Below are positions 22,667-31,016 of a stretch of DNA of 41,548 nt, one piece after another. The notes beneath the pieces are model-generated. The model saw only the letters and a program-made list of their open reading frames with translations, searched no databases and was not told where the DNA came from. The DNA comes from DASPWV01 sp046727855 (GTDB taxonomy: Bacteria; Acidobacteriota; Vicinamibacteria; Vicinamibacterales; UBA2999). Both the position numbers and the translations under genes were made by a program. How positions within the stretch are numbered: the stretch's first letter is position 1; the number at the start of each line of letters is the position of its first letter. Location: positions 1 through 41,548 of the forward strand of contig JBKPDL010000010.1 of assembly GCA_046727855.1 (NCBI GenBank), read 5' to 3'.

Positions 22667-25113
22667 CCCCACTGCTGTTTATCAAGCTCCTTCGCGATCT
22701 GCGAATGATCTGGTTTCGGATTGTCGTCATGATCATTGCCATAAGCATCACAGTGGTGATGTTCAGCGCGATTCTCTCCACGTGGGGTGTCACCAGTCGC
22801 GAGATTCCGCGCGCGTACCTCAGTACCAATCCAGCGTCGGCGACAATGCTGCTCGAACGCAAACTCAACGCGGACGACATGGCGGACATCGCCGCCGAAG
22901 TCCGCAAGCAGCCGGGCATCATCGAGGCCGCGGCACGCACCCAGTTCACACTGCAGGTGCAGGAGGACGGTGGCGGATGGGGACCGAACCCACTCCAGAT
23001 TTTTGTGGCCATGCCCGACGACCCAATGCGGATAGAAACGCTCAGGATCGAGCGAGGCACCTGGCCGCCAGCCGCGGGAGACATCCTGATTTCGCGCTCC
23101 TCGTTCGATCTGCTGAACCTGGGAGTTGGAGACACTGTGGTGGTTCAGGCCCGCAATGGCAAACCCACGACGCTTCGTGTCAGCGGAGTTGTGTACTATC
23201 CGGCTCTCGCGCCGTCATTCCAGGAGCAGAAGGGACACGGTTTCATCTCCGCAGCATCCCTGCCTTTGTTAGGAGAATCCGTTGCTCTCGACGCGATCAA
23301 GATTCAGATTGCCGACCAGCCGGGTCTCGCCGTCCCGAGCCAAAATCGAGACGCCATCGTGGCGAAGGTCCGCGATCTTGCCGGCTGGTTGCAGCACACC
23401 TATGGCGTCGCTGTGCGCGAGATCCAGGTTCCCACACCGTATGCTCATCCCCACCAAGCGCAAGCGGACTCACTTCTCCTGGGCTTACTCGCCTTTGGCG
23501 TCTCCAGCCTGCTGCTGAGCGCAGTTCTGGTCGCCACCATGCTCAATGGACTGTTTGCCCAGCACATTCCACAGATCGGGATCATGAAGGCGATCGGCGC
23601 GCGGTCCAGCCGGGTGTTGCAGCTGTACCTGCTGATGACACTCGTGATAGGCGCTGCAGCGACCGCCCTCGCCTTTGTCCCCGGCATTGTGATCAGCCGC
23701 ACCTTTAGTCCCGCGATTCTGACCTTGCTCGGTATCGGTGCCGAGAACCTCACACCTCCGTGGTGGATGTACGTGGTGGTCGTCGCCTCGGGCATTGGCG
23801 TGCCGCTTGTGTTCTCTCTGGCGTCGCTGATCAAGACGAGCCGCACAACGGTCCGAGAAGCGCTGGATTATCGTGGTGTTGACCGTCACAAGGACGTTTC
23901 AACCCGCTTCGACGCCGGGTTCGGTCGGTTGCGCAGCCTTGACCGCACAGTACTGATGGCGTTCCGTAACAGCCTTCGGCGCAGGGCCCGGTTTCTGCTG
24001 ACCGTCGGCCTCCTGGCCGGTGCCGGCGCCGTGTTCGTCGCCGGGATGTCCACGATGGCTGGCTTCCAGGCGCGCTTGGAACAAGACAAGGCATTGCGCC
24101 GGTGGGATGTCGAAGTGCGACTTGCTGACCTCGATAGGATCTCGCCCGTCACCTTGCCAAAACTCGCCACGGAACTTCCCGCGGTGACCCGCGTGGAGGG
24201 ATGGAGCATCATACAAACGAGCGTCATCCCGCCCGGCCAGCAGATCAGCATTACGCGCACGTATCCTGACCAGGGACACGGGAGCATCGCCGTCACCGTC
24301 GTCCCCTCGAACAGCTCGCTCATGGAACCGCCGCCCCTTGTGGAGGACCGATGGCTGCGTCCCGGAGAAGTGGGCGCCGTCGTGATCAGTCGGGCGGCGC
24401 TCAGTGCAGACCTCCCCGGTGTTCAGAGCGGTGACACCATTCAACTGTCAATTGGCGAACGCTTCACCAGTTGGCAGGTCGTTGGCGTGGCCGAGTCCGG
24501 AGGCCACGGCGGGGGCATCTTCATCACCGAAGAAGGTTTCAAGGCGGCCACCGGCGTCAGCCAGCCCAATCTGCTTCGCATCGTGACCGATAAGCACGAC
24601 GAGGAGACGCGAATGGCCGTCGCGCGAAAGGCCGAGCGCGTCCTGACAGATTCGGGAATGACGGTGCGATCTGCGGCATCTGTGAGCCGTTCGGCCGCCG
24701 CAGGTGCCGGCCACATGCTCCCGCTTATCCTGGTGTTCCTGGGACTCTCCATTGCCATCGGTGTCGTGGGGTTCGCCGGGCTGACCTCGACGATGAGCAC
24801 CAACGTGCTCGAGCGGACTCGCGAGTTCGGCGTGATGAGCGCCATCGGGGCGCGCGCCTCCACTGTACGCCGACTGGTCGTGCTCGAAGGCATCTTCATC
24901 GCGGTGCTCAGTTGCGTGATCGCGGCGGTTCCCGCTCTCCTTCTGGCGGCGGTCATGAGCCGCAATCTGCCCTTCGGTGGACCTTTCCAGATCTCGGTCA
25001 CGGGCGTTGTCATTTGGATCGTGGTGGTTATCCTTGGCGCAGCGTTGGCCACTTTGCCACCGGCCTATCGGGCATCACGGTTGACCGTGCGCGAAGCGCT
25101 TGCCTACCTGTGA
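22663..25113 (+). CDS. ABC transporter permease with two FtsX domains
   Basis: This large permease (816 residues) pairs with the ATPase upstream through a 4-bp ATGA overlap. It has an N-terminal TM segment (about 15-40), a periplasmic MacB-like domain, a first FtsX block of three TMs (LLGLLAFGVSSLLLSAVLVA; MKAIGARSSRVLQLYLLMTL), a second TM and periplasmic domain, and a second FtsX block ending in FGVMSAIGARASTVRRLVVL and PPAYRASRLTVREALAYL. This layout fits lipoprotein-release or mechanotransmission permeases of the MacB superfamily. Unlike the ADOP protein at 10932-13451 it has its own ATPase. The substrate is unknown. A SnoaL-like stub follows after 8 bp. Confidence 0.92.
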   Translation: MTPLLFIKLLRDLRMIWFRIVVMIIAISITVVMFSAILSTWGVTSREIPRAYLSTNPASATMLLERKLNADDMADIAAEVRKQPGIIEAAARTQFTLQVQEDGGGWGPNPLQIFVAMPDDPMRIETLRIERGTWPPAAGDILISRSSFDLLNLGVGDTVVVQARNGKPTTLRVSGVVYYPALAPSFQEQKGHGFISAASLPLLGESVALDAIKIQIADQPGLAVPSQNRDAIVAKVRDLAGWLQHTYGVAVREIQVPTPYAHPHQAQADSLLLGLLAFGVSSLLLSAVLVATMLNGLFAQHIPQIGIMKAIGARSSRVLQLYLLMTLVIGAAATALAFVPGIVISRTFSPAILTLLGIGAENLTPPWWMYVVVVASGIGVPLVFSLASLIKTSRTTVREALDYRGVDRHKDVSTRFDAGFGRLRSLDRTVLMAFRNSLRRRARFLLTVGLLAGAGAVFVAGMSTMAGFQARLEQDKALRRWDVEVRLADLDRISPVTLPKLATELPAVTRVEGWSIIQTSVIPPGQQISITRTYPDQGHGSIAVTVVPSNSSLMEPPPLVEDRWLRPGEVGAVVISRAALSADLPGVQSGDTIQLSIGERFTSWQVVGVAESGGHGGGIFITEEGFKAATGVSQPNLLRIVTDKHDEETRMAVARKAERVLTDSGMTVRSAASVSRSAAAGAGHMLPLILVFLGLSIAIGVVGFAGLTSTMSTNVLERTREFGVMSAIGARASTVRRLVVLEGIFIAVLSCVIAAVPALLLAAVMSRNLPFGGPFQISVTGVVIWIVVVILGAALATLPPAYRASRLTVREALAYL

Positions 25114-25121
25114 GGTCAACG

Positions 25122-25330
25122 ATGAAGGCGGTCTTCGAGCCGATTGCTGATGCCTATGCAGCTTTCAACCGACGTGACATCGATCTGCGCTGACAGTCAC
25201 GCACCCCGACGTCGAACGGGAGAACGGAGAGATCATACGGCCGTCGTGATTCGCGGAGGGCGATCGCGCGGGCTACCTCGATGCAGACGTGATTTTTGCG
25301 GATCACGCCTATGTGGGAGTGCAGGCGGAA
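25122..25330 (+). pseudogene. SnoaL-like protein remnant at the end of the ABC operon
   Basis: An ATG at 25122, with GAGGT six bases upstream, starts PIADAYAAFNRRDID, then TGA. In the next frame ALTVTHPDVERENGEIIRP continues the SnoaL/NTF2-like pattern (xAxxxxxAFNARDxDxALxxxHPDVEW), and GYLDADVIFADHAYVGVQ follows in a third frame. Several frameshifts and stops show it is dead. Its intact start signal suggests it was the last gene of the operon. Confidence 0.5.
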
Positions 25331-25651
25331 TCTGAGGTCGCGCACGACACCGAAGACTGCCAGCCATCTTGGCAAGGGATCATAAGTCGTCAAGATTCTC
25401 GGGGCGCAGTCGATGCGGGCGCAATTTTTTTGCGGATCAGGATGGGGACGCCAACGCCGCTCGCAGCCCAGTCGAGGCGAACTGGGCCAATGCCGCACGC
25501 CGCCTTGCGCGGGCAATCGATAAAGACGAAGCCCGTGCAGACTTCAAGGACGGAACCATGAACCTTCACCCCATAATGCCGACATCGAACGCGCGGCTAA
25601 CTGGTAGTTCGACCCTTCGCCACTTTCGCACGCGCTCACGGCGCGCTCGCG
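25331..25651. other. Gap with unassigned sequence
   Basis: The plus strand has a coding-like stretch at about 25450-25570 (PVEANWANAARRLARAIDKD, EARADFKDGTM) that I cannot assign to a family. It has no start signal and is flanked by the SnoaL and ligase scraps. It may be a further gene remnant. Confidence 0.3.
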
Positions 25652-25729
25652 TAATTTGACCTCGTACATCCAGTCATCGCCTTCGGGCAGCTTGTCGACA
25701 ACGCGAGCAGCCATCGGCTGAATGAATCT
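25652..25729 (-). pseudogene. LigD-type ATP-dependent DNA ligase scrap
   Basis: The minus strand reads RFIQPMAARVVDKLPEGDDW and then MYEVKL. This matches the start of the adenylation domain of LigD-type ligases (FIxPMLAxxVxxLPxGxxWLYEVKLDGYR). The likeness breaks exactly at the catalytic EVK-x-DG motif; the nucleotidyl-acceptor Lys is the last conserved residue. No other part of a ligase is present. Confidence 0.55.
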
Positions 25730-25843
25730 CGGTGATGTATGCGGACGCGAAGCGCCTGCCACCGGAGGATCGTTGCCGAGGGTGTTCACATGCGCAAGCG
25801 CGCACATCGATGACGAGACTTCGACGTCAGCGGATGGCTCTTC

Positions 25844-26191
25844 TTGTCACCTCCCGCTGAGCTTGTCGACCAGTTGAACGCGTCGCTACCGAGATGGTTC
25901 CAGCTCTTCGTCGGTGTGGCCGAGGTCCTCGCGGCCGTCGGGCTCACGCTTCCGGGACTCACCCGGATTCTGCCGTGGCTGGTCATCTATGCAGCCGCCG
26001 GTATCATGATCGTGACGGTGTCGGCGACCGTGTTCCACCTCGCACGTGGCGAGATGAGTTCGGCGGCAATCACGCTGGTCCTGTTCGGCATCGCGACCTT
26101 CGTGGTGTACATGCGGTACCGCGTCGTGCCCATTGCCGCTCGAGGAGCAGACAATGAGCTACGCGCTTTTCGCAGATCGACAACCGGTTGA
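25844..26191 (+). pseudogene. DoxX-like membrane protein lacking its first transmembrane segment
   Basis: The sequence PAELVDQLNASLPRWFQLFV, GVAEVLAAVGLTLPGLTRIL, then IVTVSATVFHLARGEMSSAA and FVVYMRYRVVPIAARG follows DoxX-like proteins from just after TM1 to the usual end. The family normally begins with about 25 more residues (first TM and a GxxKL motif); upstream here the frame does not supply them. The only start is a TTG at 25844 without a ribosome site. It is probably a 5'-truncated gene, though a short protein could still be made. Confidence 0.55.
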
Positions 26192-26266
26192 GCCCGCCGG
26201 CCCAGTGAGAGCGGAGCGTTAACAACGACGAACCATTTACACGTATTCGGATTGATGGAGCGCAAC

Positions 26267-26716
26267 ATGTCTAAGAACCCTGGCCGCAAGATTTTCGTCA
26301 ATCTCGCGGTTCGCGACCTGACGCGCGCGAAAGCCTTCTTCTCGGCGCTCGGCTTCGATTACAACCCGAAGTTCACGGACGACAACGCCGCCTGCATGGT
26401 CGTCAGCGACGAAGGCTACGTCATGCTGCTCGCTGAGCCGTTTTTCAAGACATTCACCACGCGCGAGGTGTGCGACACCTCGCGGCAAACCGAGTCGCTC
26501 ATTGCCTTGTCCTGCGAAAGTCGGAATGAGGTAGACGAGCTGGTGAAGAAGGCGATTGACGCCGGCGGTCGCGATGCGATGCCGGCGCAGGATCACGGAT
26601 TCATGTACGCGAGGAGTTTCTACGACCTCGACGGCCATCACTGGGAAGTGCTGTGGATGGACCCGAAGGCCGTGGAGCTGGGACCGGAAGCGTACATGGC
26701 GTCGCAACAGAAGTAA
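26267..26716 (+). CDS. VOC (glyoxalase/bleomycin resistance-like) family protein
   Basis: The 149-residue cytoplasmic protein has two beta-alpha-beta-beta-beta modules. It starts GRKIFVNLAVRDLTRAKAFF, SALGFDYNPKFTDDNAACMV, and ends with the second module MYARSFYDLDGHHWEVLWMD, including the metal-side DxDGHxWE motif. It belongs to the extradiol-dioxygenase-like VOC proteins of unknown substrate. The ATG at 26267 has GGAG five bases upstream; the TTG-started longer frame only adds the ribosome site. A 9-bp hairpin follows the stop. Confidence 0.9.
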   Translation: MSKNPGRKIFVNLAVRDLTRAKAFFSALGFDYNPKFTDDNAACMVVSDEGYVMLLAEPFFKTFTTREVCDTSRQTESLIALSCESRNEVDELVKKAIDAGGRDAMPAQDHGFMYARSFYDLDGHHWEVLWMDPKAVELGPEAYMASQQK

Positions 26717-26735
26717 CGCGATCAATAGCGTCGGA

Positions 26736-26760
26736 GGCCTGCAGTAATCGGCTGCAGGCC
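26736..26760 (+). terminator. Hairpin after the VOC gene
   Basis: GGCCTGCAG (26736-26744) and CTGCAGGCC (26752-26760) pair perfectly over 9 bp around a 7-base loop, 20 bp downstream of the VOC stop. No T-tract follows. It is a likely transcription terminator or 3' stabilising structure. Confidence 0.55.
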
Positions 26761-26779
26761 CGTCGCGGAACGTTTCCTA

Positions 26780-27052
26780 GTGGCCATCACCGCTCCGTGG
26801 GTTGCGCGAGACGTCGAGACTCCTCGAGGCCGGCGTCGAGCCATCATCTGGAATCTGTTCGGCATCGCCGACCTGATCGTCGCCGTCGGATTGGGAATCA
26901 TGACGAGCCCTGGCCGACGCACGTTTTCGAGACTGCACCGAGGTGCCGCGTACTTCATTCCGACGGTGCTCGTGCCGCTTCTCCTCATGACGCATGCCCT
27001 TGTGTTCCCAATCCTGCTCCGACCCGAGAGTGTGGAGATCCAACATGCCTAA
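26780..27052 (+). pseudogene. C-terminal part of a membrane protein
   Basis: The sequence APWVARDVETPRGRRRAIIW, NLFGIADLIVAVGLGIMTSP, then YFIPTVLVPLLLMTHALVF holds two membrane helices. It resembles the last third of a longer integral membrane protein of unknown function common in soil bacteria (WNxFGIxDLxVAVGLGxxTSPG...PxxLVPxxxxLHxxxxxxL). The upstream helices are missing. The GTG start has no ribosome site. Its end overlaps the start of the SDR gene by 8 bp, so it may once have been the gene before it in an operon. Confidence 0.5.
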
Positions 27053-27863
27053 TCCACGTGTGGTGCTCATCACGGGCGCATCGTCCGGCGTCGGGCAATC
27101 CACGGCTCGACTACTTTCTCAACGCGGCTTTACGGTCTTTGGAACAAGCCGGAATCCCTCAAGCGCCGGCAGTATCCCCGGTGTCGAGATGCTGTCTCTG
27201 GATGTTCGCGCCGATGACTCGGTGCGCACGTGCGTCGAAGCCATTGTGAATCGGAGTGGTCGTCTTGACGTCGTGATCAACAACGCGGGTTACGAGCTGG
27301 CCGGCGCATTGGAAGAACTCTCATCAGAGGAAGCCAGGGCTCAGTTCGAGACCAATTTCTTCGGAGTCGTCAGGATGGTCAACGCGGTCCTGCCGCTCAT
27401 GCGCCAGCAACAGCGTGGGCACATCATCAACGTCAGCTCGCTCACTGGTCTAACGGCGATTCCGTTCCTGGGCTTCTATTCCGCCAGCAAATTTGCCCTG
27501 GAAGGGTACACAGAAGCTTTACGGCAGGAAGTCAAGCCTTTCAACATTCAGGTCTCACTGACCGAGGCCGGTTTTCTCAGAACGCCCATGATGAACCACC
27601 GGCAAGTGGGAGCACGTCGGATGACCGAGTATGACCCGTGGCGTCAGCGCGCTCTGAATGCCATTCGTGCTTCGGAAGACAAGGCGCCCGGCCCGGAGGT
27701 GGTGGCCGATACGTTGCTCCGAATCGTTTCCAGCAACTCTCCGCGACTGCGCTACCTGATTGGGCAACAAGCGAAGTCCGTCGCCCGTTTGCGTCGATTT
27801 CTTCCTGCGGGAATGTTCGAACGAGGGGTGCGGCGGAGCTTCTCACTGGACAAGACTCAATGA
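27045..27863 (+). CDS. Short-chain dehydrogenase/reductase (classical)
   Basis: This NAD(P)-dependent oxidoreductase has 272 residues. TGASSGVG (10-17) binds the cofactor, NNAG is at 79-82, and the catalytic set is Ser132 (NVSSLTG), Tyr145 and Lys149 (YSASK). The C-terminal extension (RYLIGQQAKSVARLRRFLPA) fits the retinol-dehydrogenase-like group acting on unknown ketones or alcohols. The ATG at 27045 follows GTGTGGAG and is favoured over the upstream GTG-type frame. In contrast to the SDR at 7318-8109 all active-site residues are present. Confidence 0.9.
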   Translation: MPNPRVVLITGASSGVGQSTARLLSQRGFTVFGTSRNPSSAGSIPGVEMLSLDVRADDSVRTCVEAIVNRSGRLDVVINNAGYELAGALEELSSEEARAQFETNFFGVVRMVNAVLPLMRQQQRGHIINVSSLTGLTAIPFLGFYSASKFALEGYTEALRQEVKPFNIQVSLTEAGFLRTPMMNHRQVGARRMTEYDPWRQRALNAIRASEDKAPGPEVVADTLLRIVSSNSPRLRYLIGQQAKSVARLRRFLPAGMFERGVRRSFSLDKTQ

Positions 27864-28288
27864 GAAACCGCGTGCGCCCGGCGCGGCCGTGATCACGCGG
27901 GTCCATCGGAATCCCGTCACACTTGTCACTCCCGCCGCTTCAATTTCCGGCGCTAGTTTTATCTCATGACAACCATCCGCAAGTCGTATCTCGATCGGAA
28001 CGCAGCGGAAGGCCGCTCTTCAGCGACAGGGCCGCATCGATGACCATGAAACTGGTAAACGCGAGGGCCTTCAATTTGGGAGCAGTGTCACTCGACTACA
28101 CGCACGAGCAATAGCGAGGCTCCTCCAAGGAGCAGATGGCTCGCACCTACGCCTTGCGTCTGGCCGAGCAGGGGATCACGGCGTTCACGTCGATTTCACC
28201 TGTTTCGGGCAAAGACCGCGGCTCGGAAAGTGGTTCTGTCGAATTGCCTCTATCTGGCCCTTGTTGCGGGTACCACTCGTCGGGTAGC
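27864..28288. other. Gap of 425 bp with scraps only
   Basis: No complete gene was recognised. Short ATG-started frames occur at 28040 and 28136; the second (MARTYALRLAEQGITAF) faintly resembles the helix after the active site of FabG-like SDRs, but it is too short to call. A small hairpin (GCTCCT...AGGAGC) lies at about 28115-28130. Confidence 0.35.
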
Positions 28289-28302
28289 GTTCTGAACAGA
28301 AC
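28289..28302. promoter_or_regulatory. 14-bp perfect palindrome upstream of the DUF5655-like gene
   Basis: GTTCTGAACAGAAC is a perfect palindrome (6-bp arms, AA centre) ending 7 bp before the AGGAGG ribosome site of the next gene. The position fits an operator or a transcript-leader element. It shares GTTC/GAAC ends with some LexA-type boxes, but the spacing does not match a standard LexA consensus I can name. Confidence 0.45.
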
Positions 28303-28323
28303 GACGACAGGAGGCAGGTGGAC

Positions 28324-28887
28324 ATGACGACTACCCATGACTGGCACCGCAACAGGGAGATGTGGATCCGCATCCTCGAGAGACAGACCGGCGAAGGTCT
28401 CGACGCCTGGAAGGAGAAGATGCGGAAACACCAATTTCGTGACGAGAGGCACCTGCGAACCTGGCTTTCACGGCGGAACGTGACCGGGTACGCGCAGCAG
28501 CTCCTCGTCATGGAGCTTTTTGGCTATCCGGATTTCATCCTCGCGTCGGCCGACGAGCTGATCAACCGGCAGTATGCCGACGCGCCGGAGCTGCGCGCGG
28601 TCTACGACGCGATTGTCAAGGCCGCCACGAGCTGCGGCGATCTGACCATTCAGGCGCGCAAGACGTTCGTGTCGCTGGTCTCACCTCGGCGGACGTTCGC
28701 GCGTATCCAGCGAGCCGCGGATCGCGTCAATCTTGGTCTTCGGCTCGACGGACAGAGGCCGGTCGGACGATTGGTGCCGTCGAAAATTCACGACACCATG
28801 CGGCTTCAGATCGCCGTTGCGGATGTGGCACAGGTGGACGCCGAACTGCAGGACTGGCTCAAGCGCGCCTATGCTCAGAACGCTTGA
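28324..28887 (+). CDS. DUF4287/DUF5655-like protein
   Basis: The 187-residue soluble protein has two parts. The N-terminal 70 residues (LERQTGEGLDAWKEKMRKHQ, FRDERHLRTWLSRRNVTGYA) match the small helical DUF4287 domain. The C-terminal part (AVYDAIVKAATSCGDLTIQA, RKTFVSLVSPRRTFARIQRA, ending DWLKRAY) matches DUF5655. The combination is common in bacteria and of unknown function. AGGAGG at 28309-28314 supports a start at ATG 28324 (or GTG 28318). It is followed after 34 bp by the drug exporter and may be co-transcribed. Confidence 0.85.
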   Translation: MTTTHDWHRNREMWIRILERQTGEGLDAWKEKMRKHQFRDERHLRTWLSRRNVTGYAQQLLVMELFGYPDFILASADELINRQYADAPELRAVYDAIVKAATSCGDLTIQARKTFVSLVSPRRTFARIQRAADRVNLGLRLDGQRPVGRLVPSKIHDTMRLQIAVADVAQVDAELQDWLKRAYAQNA

Positions 28888-28921
28888 AGCGGTGTCTGCG
28901 CGCCTAGACGCGGGAAGCAGC

Positions 28922-30472
28922 ATGAACGAGAGTCCCATCGTTAACAGTGCGGATGCGCCGAAGGCCACGCGCCGGGAATGGGTCGGTCTCGCGGTCCTTG
29001 CGTTGCCGTGCCTTCTATACTCGATGGACCTCACCGTGCTGAACCTGGCGGTGCCACATCTCAGCGCGGACCTGCAACCCAGCGGCGCCCAACTGCTCTG
29101 GATCGTGGACATCTACGGCTTTCTGGTCGGCGGATCGCTCATCACGATGGGCACACTGGGAGACCGAATTGGCCGCCGGCGGCTGCTGCTCATCGGCGCC
29201 GTGGCGTTCGGTGCCGCCTCGGTACTTGCGGCGTTCTCGTTCACGGCGCCGATACTGATTGCCGCTCGCGCGATCCTGGGCGTCGCGTCGGCGACCCTTG
29301 CGCCCTCGACCCTCTCATTGATCCGCAACATGTTTCTCGATCCACACGAACGTACATTTGCCGTGGGTGTGTGGATCGCCAGCTTCTCCGCCGGTGGCGC
29401 GCTCGGTCCCTTGCTCGGCGGGCTGCTGCTCGAGCACTTTTGGTGGGGCTCCGTGTTTCTCATCAACGTGCCCGTCATGCTGCTGTTGCTGGCCGTGGGC
29501 CCACGGCTCCTCCCCGAATACCGTGATCCGAATCCTGGCCGTCTGGATCCGATCAGCGCTGCGTTGTCCCTCGTTGCGGTTCTCGCGGTGATTTATGGGA
29601 TCAAGCGAATCGCTGAAGGTGGGCACGTGTGGCTTTCCATAACCGTCATGATTGTCGGCGTCGTCATCGGCGTGGTGTTCGTGCAGAGGCAGAAAGCGCT
29701 TGCGGATCCGCTAATCGACCTGTCGTTGTTCAAGTCCGTCGCGTTCAGCGCATCTCTGGCGATCAACATCGTCGGCTTCTTCGTAGCGTTTGGGACATTC
29801 CTTTTCATCGCCCAGTACTTGCAGCTCGTACTCGGAATGAGCCCGCTCCGGGCGGGACTCTGGACGGCACCATCAGGTCTGGGATTCATCGCCGGGTCGA
29901 TGCTGGCCCCGGTGCTGGCGCGCCGAATGCGGCCCACGCGCGTCATCGCATGCGGTTTTGGAGTGGCGGCAGCCGGGTTTGTCATCCTGACCCAGATCGG
30001 GCGAACGCAGGGCCCGTCGGTCGTTGTGACCGCCTACGTCATCCTGTCGCTGGGGCTGTCACCCGTGTTCACGATGGCCACCGATCTCATTGTCGGGGCG
30101 GCGCCGCCCGAGCGTGCCGGTATGGCAGCGGCGCTCTCCGAAACAAGCACCGAATTCGGTGGTGCGCTGGGCATTGCCATCCTCGGTAGCCTGGTCACGA
30201 CCGTGTATCGCAGCATGATGGCTTCCTGGGTGCCGGTAGATGTTCCGTCCACGGCGGCGGAAACCGCCCGCGACACGCTTGGAGCGGCCGCAGCAGTGGC
30301 GGCAAGCTTGTCCGAATGGACGGGTGCAGCGCTGCTCGAAACAGCACGCGCGGCATTCACTGAAGCCGTCATCCTCACGGCGATCGTTAGTGCCGCACTG
30401 GCGATCGCCGCCGCGATTGTCACCGCCACGATGCTGCGCACCGCGGGCTCGCAATCATCATCGGCGTCGTAA
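28922..30472 (+). CDS. MFS drug exporter, DHA2 family (14 TM, SmvA/QacA type)
   Basis: This inner-membrane proton antiporter has 516 residues and 14 hydrophobic segments. It exports cationic dyes, quaternary ammonium compounds or antibiotics in known relatives. TM1 contains SMDLTVLNLAVPHLS (family motif D1), loop 2-3 has GDRIGRRRLLLIG (motif A), and TM5 has GGALGPLLGGLLLEHFWWGSVF (motif C). The end is long and Ala-rich. The ATG at 28922 is preferred; an ATG at 28871 would overlap the previous gene by 17 bp. No regulator is directly adjacent. Confidence 0.92.
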   Translation: MNESPIVNSADAPKATRREWVGLAVLALPCLLYSMDLTVLNLAVPHLSADLQPSGAQLLWIVDIYGFLVGGSLITMGTLGDRIGRRRLLLIGAVAFGAASVLAAFSFTAPILIAARAILGVASATLAPSTLSLIRNMFLDPHERTFAVGVWIASFSAGGALGPLLGGLLLEHFWWGSVFLINVPVMLLLLAVGPRLLPEYRDPNPGRLDPISAALSLVAVLAVIYGIKRIAEGGHVWLSITVMIVGVVIGVVFVQRQKALADPLIDLSLFKSVAFSASLAINIVGFFVAFGTFLFIAQYLQLVLGMSPLRAGLWTAPSGLGFIAGSMLAPVLARRMRPTRVIACGFGVAAAGFVILTQIGRTQGPSVVVTAYVILSLGLSPVFTMATDLIVGAAPPERAGMAAALSETSTEFGGALGIAILGSLVTTVYRSMMASWVPVDVPSTAAETARDTLGAAAAVAASLSEWTGAALLETARAAFTEAVILTAIVSAALAIAAAIVTATMLRTAGSQSSSAS

Positions 30473-30689
30473 CGCGGCCGTCGTTCGCCGCCGGCAGCGA
30501 AACGGAGGAGAGTGGAGCGATGCCAGAGATCGTTTGCGACAATTCGACGGATCGGGAGTTCGTGCGAGGCCCTGTTCCACAGCGGCCAGCGATGCGGCTG
30601 TTAAGAAACTCACGCCATACTGAAGCCTTCGCGAAGGGTTAGCGTTTCGTCCTCGCCTTACGGCTGCTCCTTTCGAATGGCGCTTATGG
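30473..30689. other. Gap after the exporter
   Basis: No gene, strong hairpin or repeat was recognised here. Together with the remnant at 30690-30930 it makes up the 544-bp interval before the convergent membrane-protein gene. Confidence 0.5.
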
Positions 30690-30930
30690 CGACATCATGC
30701 CGCGCGCGTTCGGACTCTTTCATGTTCGTTCTTGGGGGCGTTATCGTCCAGTTCGTGCGCGAGACTATCGGTACTACCTCTACACCGTCATAGCGCGGTC
30801 CTTCATTGTCGTGGTGATGACCGCCCTTTACTTCAAGTCGCGTGATCCGTTGTTCCTTGTACTCGATGCTATCGTCTTGATCGGCTTGTTGCCGTCCATC
30901 TATGTGGCTGCGCAGTCGGCACGTCCAAGC
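30690..30930 (+). pseudogene. Remnant of a small membrane protein
   Basis: One frame reads SFMFVLGGVIVQFVRETIG (about 30717-30775) and the next YLYTVIARSFIVVVMTALYF, then LFLVLDAIVLIGLLPSIYVA. Joined they give three hydrophobic helices, with one frameshift near 30775. No family name is certain. The frame then runs into sequence antisense to the next gene, so the end is also lost. Confidence 0.4.
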
Positions 30931-31016
30931 AGGCACCGATCTGACGTCTTACCCGGGAACTCGCGGTCAGTGCGCTCGTCCCGTCAGTGCGAGGCATCGA
31001 CACCAACCTCCACCGA

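Noticed and set aside
22663..25113. Possible assignment as LolC/LolE lipoprotein-release permease
   Set aside because: The double FtsX layout in one 816-residue chain does not match LolC or LolE size, so only a general MacB-superfamily call is given.
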